Shown here: positions 46,512 to 54,290 of the stretch, piece after piece
Layout of the letters: the number at the start of each line of letters is the position of its first letter
Position numbering within the stretch: the stretch's first letter is position 1
Source of the DNA: Asterias amurensis
Taxonomy: Eukaryota > Echinodermata > Asteroidea > Forcipulatida > Asteriidae
Length of the DNA stretch: 64,000 nucleotides
Reading direction: 5' to 3'
Assembly (NCBI RefSeq): GCF_032118995.1
Contig: NC_092665.1
Location: 14,466,012-14,530,011, forward strand
Notes under the pieces: model-generated
Told to the model about the DNA's origin: nothing
The model's database searches: none
The model's input: the letters and a program-made list of their open reading frames with translations, nothing else
Translations under genes and position numbers: made by a program

Positions 46512-49500
46512 TTTGTTAAGCTATTCTAACAGAGTTGAGAATAAGCTGTTGCAAAAACTGCTTACCAACCAAAATGACCTATAGATAGTATAAATGCAAA
46601 AAATAAGTTAATGGCCTGATGTTTCCGACCCTAGCAGAGTCTTTCCTGAAGGCTAAATCAAGAAAGACTCTGCTTATGGTCAAAATGTCAAGCCGTTAAC
46701 TATTTTTTGCAGGTTTGAGATTTCTAAAAATGTTCATGATGTGCTAACAACAAATTCAGTAAAACTTGATTAAATATCTTCTTGTGGCGTTACGATTTTG
46801 GCGTTAAAAGTCTTCTTCTCATAATATTCCAAAAGAATAACATTTAGGTCGGATTACTTTGTTTATGTTTATTTATGGTTGATTTGCTTTGTTTACTTTC
46901 ACAATTTTGTGTGTACACTTTTTCGTGATGATTTCATTTTGTAAAGCGCTATGATCATGCCTCCTTTGGAACGGCGCTATTATAAACATTGTTTATAGGA
47001 CTTGAAAGTTTCATGTTTTATTTTTAAGGGGAATCGTCAGCGAGTACCAGCTGCCCAGCCGGTGTCCTGTCTCGTTTCTTAGCCTTCTCCGGCCATGTGG
47101 CCTTGGCCCAGCTGGTTCATCTCGACGTGATGGTCTCGGGAGAGATGAAACGGAGACACAATATTCAGGATAAGGAGAAGGAGAAGAAAGATCCCAAGGA
47201 TGCTGCTAAGGTATGACAAGAGAGAAAATCTGGGCCCAATTTCATATAGCTGCTTAAAGGCACTGGATACTATTGGTAATTACTCAAAATAATTGTTAGC
47301 ATAAAAACTCACTTGGTAACAAGCAATGGAGAGCTGTTGATAGTATAACACAATGTGAGAAACGGCTCCCTCTGAAGTAACATAGTTTTTGAGAAAGAAG
47401 TAATTTCTCACTTAAATTTTTGAATTGAATTTGAGACCTCAGCTGAGGTCTAGAATTCAAGCATCTGAAAGCACACAACTTTGATGACCAATTTAGTTTA
47501 AATTTTCACAGGTTTGTTATTTTATGCTTATATTGAGATACACCAAGTGAGAAGAGTGGTCTTTGACAATTACCAAAGGTGTCCAGTACCTTTAAACGGT
47601 CTATGTACTTTTTGTAGGACACAAAACACAATGTCCACAGATTTACATTAAAACTTACACCGTTTGAAGATGATGATGATAGAAAGTTTGCCTTAAAATA
47701 TTACTTGCTGTGTGCTGTAGTTTTTGTGAAACTAGTTCACCAATGTCTCAAAAAATGTTTTACATGCTATAATAATTTTTGTCTCACTGCGACCAGAATC
47801 GTTTTTGTGACTTGCTTTACTCATTTCTCAAAAACTATCTCACTTCAAACAAAGGGGTCACTCTTTCTTTTGTTTTGCCGTCCCAAGGGGAGTGTTTCTG
47901 GCGAGCAGGCGTCCATCGAGGATGAGATGGGGCTGGGAGGAGCTGCCGTTGAGGATGCCGAAGCTGAATACATTCGCAAGATCTGTGAATCCGAACTAGT
48001 CACTGGTAAGATTTTAAGTCATCACTTTCTTCATGTTTTTTGTTTTAAAAAATTTTGTCATTATTAATGGTTTTTTTGCATCAGGATATTAAAGCCAAGA
48101 AAAAAGTTCACAGATTTACAAATAACTTACAGGGTTTACAGAAGGTAGTGGTGAAATACTTCTCTTGAAATATTATTCCATGAAATGCTTTACTTTTTGA
48201 GAAAACAGTAAAACAATATCAGTTCTCGTTAACGAGAATTACGGATTTATTTTAAACACATGTCATGACACGGCGAAACGCGCGGATACAAGGGTGGGTT
48301 TTCCCGTTATTTTCTCCCGACTCCGATGACCGATTAAGCCCAAATTTTCACAGGTTTGTTATTTGATGTAGAAGTTGTGATACACGAAGTGTGGGCCTTG
48401 GACAATACTGTTTACCGAAAGGGTCCAATGGCTTTAAGAGAATATATTTTCGTTTTTGTTGTACACTTACACTGATGTGTATTAAGCACTCTGAGTGTTG
48501 GTAGTGACACATGTGTCCTTGAGCAAGATACTTTACTATAATTGCTTCTCTTCACCTAGGAGTATAAATGGGTACCTGTGGGGATAGAGGTTGATATTGT
48601 GTATGAAAAAGCCTTTGGAGCGCTAAGGTTGCCTGGGTTGTATACTCCCCAGGGAGCTGAGAAAGATTATAGGGATGTTATTGGCTCAATGACCAGGCAC
48701 TATTATAAGTGCATTGAGACAGTTATTGTGAAATGATCTATGTACGAACTTGTTATTATTATATAACTGTGTAAAATACGACAGGCTAATCACTCCTGAT
48801 AATTTTGTAACACCCTCTCAACCCAATCTATTCTATATAGGGCATAATCTCCTATCAGCCATCCGTCCACTACTCGTGATGGTCTGCAGCAACCCGGTCA
48901 AATACAACGAGCCCGGTCTGAGGGCAGCAAGCTCCCTGGCTCTGGCCAAGTTCATGCTGGTCAGTTCCGACTTCTGCGAGGCTCACCTTCAACTGCTCTT
49001 TACCATCCTGGAAAAGGTATGTTCCTGAGCAAGATACTTTTGTTTCTTTCCACCCAGGGGTAAAATGGGCAGAGATGGTCCTTGTGATTGAATGAGCTGA
49101 GTAGCGCATATTTGTAGCACAGGGTCTATACTCCCCAGGGCCCAATTTCATGGAGCTGCTTAACCACAGAATTTTGCTTAAGCAAAAAATTCCTTGCTTA
49201 GTAAAATCAGATTACCGGCCAAGGCTCCACTCAATTGTTATGCTAAGTTAACAACAGCTAAATACCAGGCACAAGCAATGTATATGGTATGACATTTTTG
49301 GTCAGTAACATGTGTAAAATAAGCAAGCTGTTTTCATGCTTAGGCAATTTTTTTGCTTAAGCAGCTCCATGAAATTGGGCCCAGGGAGCTGAGGTGGTTT
49401 AAGGAATGTATTATACGGCCCAGTGCGGGGCAATGATGTTGGAAGCGCTTTGAGACACCCATTTGGGTGTGAAAAGTGCGGTATAAAAACCGACTATTAT

Positions 49501-50770
49501 TATTATTATTACTATTATTTGGAAGGAAACATTATTTGTTATTTTGTTGTTGTTTTTATTTCAGGCTCCTCAACCAGTGATTCGAGCTAACCTCATTATT
49601 GCTCTGGGAGACCTCACCTTCCGATTCCCCAACCTGATTGAGCCGTGGACACCCAACTTGTATGCAAGGTACTATATTTATATTTAATATTTATTTTATT
49701 GAGTGTTTTCGGTGCTTTCTTATTTCTGTTTTATTGTTTCTTTACTTGATGATACCTGTAAGTGGTGGTTTTCCAAAAAAATATATTCAAAATAAAATGA
49801 AACTTTCTTCTCTTATCGCTATTTATTTCAAGACAAAGAAGGTGAAGCTACAAATCATTTTAAATAATATACAACAGTTGTCTATTATGATGCATCCATG
49901 TTAACTGACAGAATTAATAATAATAATAGTCGATACTTATATAGCGCTTTATACACCCGAAGGGCGTCTCAAAGCGCTGAAACATACAGTATTTCCTGCA
50001 AGGTATGTGGGACTAGGTTTTTGAATTATGAGATCTTGAATTGCTAGGTGCTGTGGCGCAATATGCCGAAAATCCAGCCAGGAACACCAGGGCGAACCCC
50101 TTCTCTAAGTGCACTGGGTTCTTTTACGTGCGTTACACAACACACGGGACCAACTTCTTAAAGTCCCATCCGAAGGACGAAGCAATGGTTAAGTGTCTTG
50201 CTTAAGGACACAAGTGTTGACCCATCCATGGGCCAACTTCACATAGGAATACGACTGACATGTTCAGTCTAAACAATTCACCGTTCAAAAGTGTAAAGCT
50301 AGATTAATCCCGCTCTTGTAAAACTTAATATAAAATTAATGTGTGTGGGAAATAAAAGTGCAGACCTCGAATCAACCCACAGCAATTGCTGTGATTCACT
50401 GTGCTTTTCCTGTGGTGCGCTTTGCAAAGTTACAACGCAATTTTTAAGTTTTCCTCACATAAGTGCACATAACAAGAGGAAAATTGCTGTGCCCCTTCAA
50501 GAGCAAAGTGCAAGGCCTGAAATTAAACATTAAATAATTGAGCGTGCCAAATTTGTTTCTAATTTTTGAAACTTCTCATTTTTTGTTTTCAGACTGAGAG
50601 ATTCCTCGTCACACGTCCGCAAGAACACGCTCATGGTTCTGACCCATTTGATCTTGAACGATATGGTAAAGGTCAAAGGTCAGATCAGCGAGATGGCTTC
50701 GTGTATCGTGGACCCGGAGGAGCGCATCGCAGCCCTGGCCAAACTCTTCTTCTTTGAGCTGTCCAAGAAG
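33126..50770 (+). CDS. NCAPD2: Condensin complex subunit 1 (NCAPD2/CAP-D2), N-terminal 1184 residues
   Basis: Twenty-four exons, all in phase: 33126-33319, 34079-34137, 35119-35297, 35997-36139, 36823-36944, 37850-37973, 38679-38826, 38929-39051, 39545-39754, 40122-40212, 40661-40802, 41025-41150, 41566-41651, 42546-42700, 43175-43428, 43671-43892, 44119-44251, 44818-44902, 46105-46302, 47029-47210, 47888-48005, 48841-49016, 49565-49668, 50593-50770. Collinear identity with human NCAPD2 is clear from memory: N-terminal FEFVLPLS....NQYVVEEV, then DWEAEKERFLQ, YKLLENPLV, MRNGVLGVLGEIV, SRSRVLQVW, RKNAVQLLSEFL, and the signature LTHLILNDMVKVKGQISEMA near the end. It is a HEAT-repeat scaffold of condensin I, binding SMC2/SMC4-kleisin and DNA for mitotic chromosome compaction. 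Exon 24 ends with a good donor, but the C-terminal remainder (about 200-250 residues in human) is absent from the window. Confidence 0.95.
33648..33985. repeat. 'gcctgatacttcac' family repeat, interrupted
   Basis: Left part (33648-33699) reads cttgatactttagggaggca and gattgccgccatgcctcca. The right part (33891-33985) reads tgctcattgccttggtctgt and tcctttgaaatgctcaagga. Together they match 22513-22690 and 60618-60792. A GGGCCC-type palindrome lies between the two parts. Confidence 0.65.
33700..33890. repeat. GGGCCC-type palindrome nested in another repeat
   Basis: Starts ggcccaatttcatagtgctg and ends gtgctttgaaattgggccc, about 190 bp. It splits the 33648-33985 repeat and is therefore younger than it. 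In NCAPD2 intron 1 of the coding part. Confidence 0.75.
34224..34601. repeat. TTAA-flanked family A-related element
   Basis: TTAA at both ends, with termini AGGGAAGGTACACGTTTGGT and accaaacgtgtaccttccct. The interior matches family A (gagagctgttgatagtataa, ggaaacgactccctctgatg, tggttatgatgggatacacc). It also has a small hairpin aagacttctagctagaagtc at its centre. Shared interior with different termini marks a subfamily. Confidence 0.8.
35305..35578. repeat. GGGCCC-type palindrome, long variant
   Basis: Begins acaatttcatagaagtgctt and ends tagcagatttatgaaaatag. The interior is atgcttactagaataaggtt and tactcatttctgcttagcag. It starts only about 8 bp past the NCAPD2 exon 3 donor (35298). Confidence 0.6.
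35641..35816. repeat. 'aggactagtccta' palindromic element
   Basis: Ends gtttcacaaagagttaggac and taactcttagtgaaatcgac are complementary. The inside is repeated ctaagttaggactagtcc units. A degraded relative lies at about 63175-63320. In the NCAPD2 intron between exons 3 and 4. Confidence 0.8.
36965..37020 (+). repeat. Retroelement-end motif with hammerhead-like core
   Basis: Reads ctgacgagaaagactctgct, then agtgtcgaaacgtgaggcc. A short hairpin (gactc...gtgtc) sits between a CTGANGA box and GAAAC. Related copies are at 7680-7730 and 46607-46702. Follows NCAPD2 exon 5. Confidence 0.4.
37284..37808. repeat. TTAA family A element split by a family B insertion
   Basis: The left part 37284-37366 runs from the AGGCAGTGGACACTATTGG terminus to gaataatggggagacg. 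The right part 37757-37808 resumes with tagtataaaacattgttaga and agtgacgtagttttcga. Other copies read ggggagaggttgatggtata at this point. The right-hand end of the family A copy is missing. Confidence 0.8.
37367..37756. repeat. TTAA family B element nested in family A, full copy
   Basis: TTAA flanks, terminal repeats AGGAACACGTTGCCTTGGAT. It is near identical to 25966-26355, in the same orientation by arm type. The uninterrupted family A sequence has gttga or similar where this copy has one TTAA on each side, which demonstrates a TTAA target duplication. Confidence 0.92.
38251..38500. repeat. GGGCCC-type palindrome, G+C-rich variant
   Basis: Starts gggccctatttcatggccct and ends aagccatgaaattgggccc. 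The arms include tgcttaccgtaagcacagaa and gcttgcacgtaagcggggag. A similar variant is at 44446-44690. Confidence 0.75.
38514..38625. repeat. GGGCCC-type palindrome, short copy
   Basis: Begins gggcccaacttcttaaagcc and ends acagctttatgaaagtgggc. It lies about 14 bp from the previous palindrome, so the family is locally clustered next to NCAPD2 exon 7. Confidence 0.65.
40376..40560 (+). repeat. Decayed duplicates of the NCAPD2 exon 11 edge
   Basis: Positions 40488-40560 read cctgaagatgcaactgtgga and then atatgcaaattaacc. This closely resembles the real exon 11 end and following intron at 40781-40860 (cccgaagatgcaactgtgga, tatgcaaattaagcc). A more diverged copy is at 40376-40440 (gtacctgaacttggagatgt, agatgcaaattaaccc). 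Both copies sit in intron 10 and are not needed for the frame. Confidence 0.7.
41795..41957 (-). repeat. tRNA-derived SINE
   Basis: On the minus strand it begins gggcaatctcggtggtcaag with A box tggtcaagttggta, then B box gggttcaaatcccacc. A tail (gcttgggaaagtactgagtg, gctaacacacatcggtgtat) follows that also occurs at about 20930-21030 and 5210-5285. The acceptor stem does not pair, so it is a SINE, not a tRNA gene. In the NCAPD2 intron after exon 13. Confidence 0.75.
42769..43144. repeat. TTAA family A element, diverged copy
   Basis: The left terminus is aaaggcattggacacttttg (TTAA mutated to TTGA); the right ends ccaatagtgtccagtgcctt then TTAA. The interior is typical (tgtatcccgacatatgcata, gagagccgtttctcacaatg). 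It ends about 30 bp before NCAPD2 exon 15. Confidence 0.75.
43550..43597. repeat. T-rich simple repeat
   Basis: Runs of T with a tttatttatttattta core, between NCAPD2 exons 15 and 16. Confidence 0.8.
44275..44445. repeat. GGGCCC-type palindrome
   Basis: Starts gggccccaaaatagtgcttg and ends gctttatgaaattgggccc. The arms include ggcaccagccgcaacagtgt and ggctggtaacctgtttttgc. It lies about 20 bp past the NCAPD2 exon 17 donor. Confidence 0.8.
44446..44690. repeat. G+C-rich GGGCCC-type palindrome, adjacent copy
   Basis: Follows directly on the previous element: gagacctataacatggatct, then ccgtaagcaaaggatcgtcg, ending aagcagagccatgagattggg. Related to 38251-38500. Two subfamilies lie back to back here. 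Confidence 0.6.
45170..45337. repeat. GGGCCC-type palindrome, full copy
   Basis: Starts gggcccaatttcataaagca and ends tttttatgaaattgggccc, with gcagggtactagtcacatat and ctggtaaccatattctagta inside. A clean copy that can represent the family. Confidence 0.85.
45472..46075 (+). mobile_element. LINE 3' fragment (CR1/L2-like)
   Basis: The plus-strand frame 45472-45834 reads IASRLDNGNALLFSLPNNQI, LQRLQNTAACIVTLSRK, ITPILKQLHWLPISQRIIFK and VHKALNGKAPLYISELL. These are the hallmarks of the C-terminal end of a CR1/L2-class reverse transcriptase. The frame breaks after that. The 3' end runs into ttattgttattatttatt, the usual simple-repeat tail. In the NCAPD2 intron between exons 18 and 19; 5'-truncated. 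Confidence 0.85.
46470..46514. repeat. Poly-T tract
   Basis: About 45 bp of T with a single C. It precedes the palindrome at 46607-46702, in the NCAPD2 intron after exon 19. Confidence 0.85.
46607..46702. repeat. Palindrome of retroelement-end motifs
   Basis: Arms gttaatggcctgatgtttcc and its imperfect complement tgtcaagccgttaac enclose agcagagtctttc / gaaagactctgct. It is two head-to-head copies of the motif seen at 7680 and 36965. Confidence 0.65.
47254..47595. repeat. TTAA family A element inserted in a GGGCCC-type element
   Basis: TTAA at both ends, terminus AGGCACTGGATACTATTGGT. It begins right after gggcccaatttcatatagct (47232-47253), the start of a GGGCCC-type element, which it appears to have interrupted. 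In the NCAPD2 intron after exon 20. Confidence 0.75.
47624..47850. repeat. Truncated relative of the 1260-1567 element
   Basis: Reads cacaaaacacaatgtccaca, gaagatgatgatgatagaaa, then tgtctcaaaaaatgttttac, parallel to the left two thirds of 1260-1567. The right terminus is missing. It ends about 40 bp before NCAPD2 exon 21. Confidence 0.65.
48089..48437. repeat. TTAA family C element, second copy
   Basis: TTAA at 48089-48092 and 48434-48437. The right terminus is cgaaagggtccaatggcttt; the inside has gacacggcgaaacgcgcgga and cccgactccgatgaccgatt, the reverse of 7828-8198. The left terminus is partly eroded. Confidence 0.8.
48441..48735 (+). repeat. SINE-like interspersed repeat
   Basis: Includes gtccttgagcaagatacttt, gggtacctgtggggatagag, gtatactccccagggagctg and tataagtgcattgagacagt. 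Relatives are at 49021-49512 (interrupted) and, inverted, at 22855-22965. Its class is not certain. Confidence 0.6.
49021..49512 (+). repeat. SINE-like repeat interrupted by a GGCCC palindrome
   Basis: The left part 49021-49138 has tgagcaagatacttttgttt and gggtctatactccccag. The right part 49382-49512 has cagggagctgaggtggttta, gaagcgctttgagacaccca and a ttattattatt tail. It begins a few bases past the NCAPD2 exon 22 donor. Confidence 0.7.
49139..49381. repeat. GGCCC-ended palindrome with CAG target duplication
   Basis: The ends ggcccaatttcatggagctg and cagctccatgaaattgggcc are exact complements. The host repeat reads ctccccagggagctg when uninterrupted (compare 48646-48660). Here ctccccag and cagggagctg flank the element, so CAG is duplicated. 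Confidence 0.85.
49913..50235 (-). repeat. SINE-like repeat with ATA-repeat tail
   Basis: Starts with taataataatagtc, then acttatatagcgctttatac, gaagggcgtctcaaagcgct and ggttcttttacgtgcgttac. The microsatellite at the left marks its 3' end, so it is inserted in minus orientation. In the NCAPD2 intron between exons 23 and 24. Confidence 0.65.
50338..50530. repeat. Interspersed repeat with a reverse relative at 38040-38240
   Basis: Contains aatcaacccacagcaattgc, ggtgcgctttgcaaagtt and aaaattgctgtgccccttca. The 38040-38240 stretch holds the same words in inverse order (gaggggcacagcaattttct, gcaaagagcaccacag, cgctgtgggttaattcaatg). Class unknown. Confidence 0.55.
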
Positions 50771-51535
50771 GTAAGACTGCTAACAACTAAAACATGCTAA
50801 GCAGAAATGTCTTAAAATATTTGTGTCGTGACTGAAACCTTTTTTAATAAGGGAATAAAAGGGTAGTGACAAGTTCTTACACTGTCGTTTAAAACCAGCA
50901 GCATCGTCGCACGGCCACAACCCTGCAAGGTTTTAAACGGTAGTTTAGGAACGAGTCTCTACTCTTTTATTTCCATTCATAAATGCCTTTTTGGTTTAAA
51001 TCTGTAATTAAGTATGAGACTCTGTAAAACTTGAAAAGGCAAATTGAGTAAGACAAGGTCAAAATTTTTTCAAAGTTGATTATAATCATCGTGCAGTGCT
51101 TCCACCCCCCACCTTTACTAAAATCTATAACAATGATATTTTGTGTGCTTACAAATCCTGTATAATACTTTTAAATTGGCACTGCAAAGCTGCATATTAT
51201 CAGTTTATTAAGAATAACTTTAGTATTAGAAACTGATTAACAACCACTGTGCGGGTTTCCCAGTTGTGCCATCCATTAGAAGTGGAGAGTGTGTGATATG
51301 AAAAGATTTGCGTGTAAATTTTAAGCATACTGGCCATGTAGCCTGTGACATCATAATGTTTATAGAGCCACCAAGCCTAGACTTCCTGCAGGCATGATTT
51401 GAGCCTGGACTTCCTGCAGGTATGATTTGTACGAATAGCTGTTGAACAACCAGTACAACAATCCTTACCCTAACCCTATTGTTCAAGCTGTGTACCTAAA
51501 TACGAGTATAATTATGCATATGCTGTAGAAGTTAA
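50771..51535. other. NCAPD2 intron 24 start, no further exon seen
   Basis: Begins with the exon 24 donor gtaagact. No acceptor plus frame matching the next NCAPD2 segment can be found here, and the minus-strand GPCR gene follows. A short direct repeat (gacttcctgcaggcatgatt-like, about 51378-51425) is the only structure noticed. Confidence 0.5.
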
Positions 51536-51541
51536 TTTATT
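51536..51541 (-). terminator. Polyadenylation signal of the first GPCR gene
   Basis: Minus-strand AATAAA, 31 bp past the stop codon of the 51573-52640 gene. Confidence 0.5.
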
Positions 51542-51572
51542 TTGTACCGCATTAGATTCTATACCTGACATT

Positions 51573-52640
51573 CTAAGGTTCTGTCGGGTTATGTACCGGA
51601 AGGTTTACTGATATTGAAGCACTCACTTGTATGGTGTTATGTGCACTTGCTTCTTGCCTTGTTGATCCACTAGTTGTGTCCACACGGTTGATGTTGCGTA
51701 GACGTCCACTAAAGATCATCTTCTTGGCCTGTTTCTGAAAGCGTTCGTAGGTGAAGCAGTAGATGAACGGATTGATGCACAGATTTACCACCACGACCGT
51801 GCTGAATAACGGAAGGGCAGCGTTAAACGCAAAAACTTCAATCAAACCGAGATTAAAAACCATGTAAAAAATCTCGGTCGGTGTCCAGCAGACGGCGAAG
51901 AAAATGACTACAACGAGTAATGTCTTGATGACGTTCTTGTTCGCTCTGGATAACATGTTTCTGGCGTCTTGATTGTTGTCATCGTCTCTGGCTTTTGAAC
52001 GCCGGCGGAGTTCCAGGATTATCTTAGTGTAGGCGAACACCATGATGGCCAGAGGAATAACGAGGTCCCTCACGAACACGAGGAAACCTACGACTGCTCT
52101 GAAGGCAGGGCTCGGCCAGTAAACACCACACATACCGTTAGTTTGGTGTGAAATTGGAAAATTATGAGCAGTGGGTAGAGAGCCGCACAGCCAGGTAATT
52201 AGAATGACCATCTTGAGCCGATTGCTGGAGAACATGCTACGATGCTTGACCGGTTGACACGTTGCGTAGTACCGCTCAAGTGATATAGCGACCAGGTTGT
52301 AACTGGACGTGATAAACACACTGTACTGCAAAAATGGTGACCACCATACCTTACAGTAGACTGAGCCAAGGACGTTGTCGGGTACGATCGCTGGCGGCGA
52401 AATCACCAGAAGTTGGCGGAGAATAAACACGAAGGCGCCAAGAAAATCCACGATCGATTGATGGATGATGAGCTTATTGGTCGTTGAGATAAAGACGCTC
52501 CGATATCGTAGCATGACCAGACAGACGAACGCATTGCCGATCATTCCTAGTGAGCCAACGAAAATACTCGCATAGAAAGCAGTGTAATAAAAACTGTTCT
52601 GTGGCTCAGATGTTTGAGGCGAAGCAGTTGACATCTCCAT
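51573..52640 (-). CDS. Class A (rhodopsin-like) GPCR, neuropeptide-receptor type
   Basis: Intronless 355-residue frame starting MEMSTASPQT. Seven-helix landmarks are all present: GN in helix 1 (N36), D65 in helix 2, C96 and C171 as the likely disulfide pair, ERY (122-124) in place of DRY, CWTP (261-264) in helix 6, and NPFIY (300-304) in helix 7. There is a short C-terminal tail. The ligand cannot be told from sequence by eye; the overall look is peptide-receptor-like (galanin/allatostatin group), which is a guess. Two paralogues follow downstream at 58117-59430 and 63350-64000 on the same strand. All lie on the strand opposite NCAPD2, possibly inside its next intron. The start is favoured because the GPCR2 paralogue begins with the same MEMSTA. 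Confidence 0.92.
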   Translation of the reverse strand: MEMSTASPQTSEPQNSFYYTAFYASIFVGSLGMIGNAFVCLVMLRYRSVFISTTNKLIIHQSIVDFLGAFVFILRQLLVISPPAIVPDNVLGSVYCKVWWSPFLQYSVFITSSYNLVAISLERYYATCQPVKHRSMFSSNRLKMVILITWLCGSLPTAHNFPISHQTNGMCGVYWPSPAFRAVVGFLVFVRDLVIPLAIMVFAYTKIILELRRRSKARDDDNNQDARNMLSRANKNVIKTLLVVVIFFAVCWTPTEIFYMVFNLGLIEVFAFNAALPLFSTVVVVNLCINPFIYCFTYERFQKQAKKMIFSGRLRNINRVDTTSGSTRQEASAHNTIQVSASISVNLPVHNPTEP

Positions 52641-53935
52641 CTTGTGTTAAAAGACTAGGTGTTGCTGTGCAGGCTGAAGCTAGCTGTTGTCAGTTTTGTG
52701 TTTCACCAACGAAGAGTTTCCTTAAAACTGAGTCAAATCACAAACTTCCCCTCTTTATAGATTTCTAAAATTACTCTGGGATTGGATCCATTGTGCTCGT
52801 TTGTGTAAGTTCAGCATCCAGATTTGCAGAATAAGTATAATTTCCGTAAGGTATCAATATATGTATTTCCTTTATACTGTTTATGAAAGTTGCTTTCCAG
52901 TTCCAAGCAAACTCAGAGCCTCAGCATTGAGACTAATTACAAGTTGATTTCCCTGAGGGTAGCATCCAAACTGCTGTGGGACGAAGACGAATACATCGTC
53001 AAAATGTCTTGGTCGAGATTTCAATTTTCTCTGTCCTGGAGAAATGCAGAATGAGACAAACGGCAAGTCGTACCCTTGATTTATCCAGAAAGACCTTATA
53101 AATGACTGTCTGTTGTATGTTTAATTTTGCAGTCCTCTTGTAAATAATTCACTCTAATTTTGAATTTCCCTCGTGGTGGACTCAGAAAACGACGTCAAGT
53201 AGACGTCAGACACTACATTTCCCCCAGTTTTCTTAAATAGACTTTGGTTTGATTGCTCTGTCTAACAGATAAATTGATTTGTGGATTTTTTTAGTGAACT
53301 GTTCCCCAAATCTGGTACACACTACACACTGCCTTCAAATTGGCACCTTTGGTTTGTAACGACCGAGAAATCTAATAAAAAACTAATCTGCTCAGTGCAG
53401 TAAGTGCTTGAAGCGGTTCTTCATTAGATTACGTCGTTGGTTCACAAACAATTTCACCCAGAGTTGTCCAACAACGAAAATTCCAATCAATTGATCACAG
53501 GACATTGTTGAACAATGCTTCAAATCTGAATCACGATCTTTCAAGTTTGTCAGCTCTCGCTTAAAAACGACCGAGAAATCTAATATAAAAAAACACAGAT
53601 GTGCCGTTTGTACATCTTGCGTTTGTAGAAAACACACGAAGAGGTTCTTTGTTGTTTATTCTAAACGGTTCAACCGATATAATTGTTTAACAAATGGGCA
53701 TTCAATCATAGCAAGCAATTGAGTTGTAGCAACCTCATGCTGTTTGGCGAGAGGCTGTAGGACAAAGACACAAGAGATCGCCGCGATGGACCCTTGCTGT
53801 CTCTGCGGTTAATTGATTTAAACTTTGTTACCCTTGTGATAAACCGTGTTAGGATGCTAGGCGGTAAAGTATCTTTGGGCACGCAGCAGACACGTGTCTC
53901 TTGAGAATGACTGTATTTGAGATGGAGTTGTTTCG

Positions 53936-54290
53936 CAGGTAAAGTTGTTTCTCAGAATGGGTTGCTTCTGCAAGAAGAAGAAAAAACCTGTTGTATGTGG
54001 CATCGATGATTGGTCAGGTAGCGTTCATTTGTGTTGTGCATCTATGGTTCTCCATGTTGATCTTTGTTGAGTCCTCAATGTTGTTGTGGTGAATGTCCAC
54101 CAAAATTGTCATCTGAACTTATTTCAAAGTAAAGCTGTTTCCCAGAATGGGTTGCAGAAGAAGAACAATTTGGTGTCGCATCGATGACTGGTCAGGTAGC
54201 TTTCATTTCTGTTGTGCATTTATGATTCTTGTAATCTTTGTTGAGTTCTAAACGTTGTTGTGCCATGAATGTCCTCCAAAATCATCATCT
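53936..54290. repeat. Diverged tandem duplication, two units of about 170 bp
   Basis: Unit 1 (about 53936-54113) has ggtaaagttgtttctcagaa, tggcatcgatgattggtcag and catttgtgttgtgcatctat. Unit 2 (about 54125-54287) has agtaaagctgtttcccagaa, tcgcatcgatgactggtcag and catttctgttgtgcatttat. They share order and spacing with roughly 20% differences. Upstream of the first GPCR gene. Confidence 0.75.

Noticed and set aside
52840-53100. Possible next NCAPD2 exon after an AG at about 52900
   Set aside because: None of the frames resembles the condensin sequence expected after ELSKK, and stops interrupt them.
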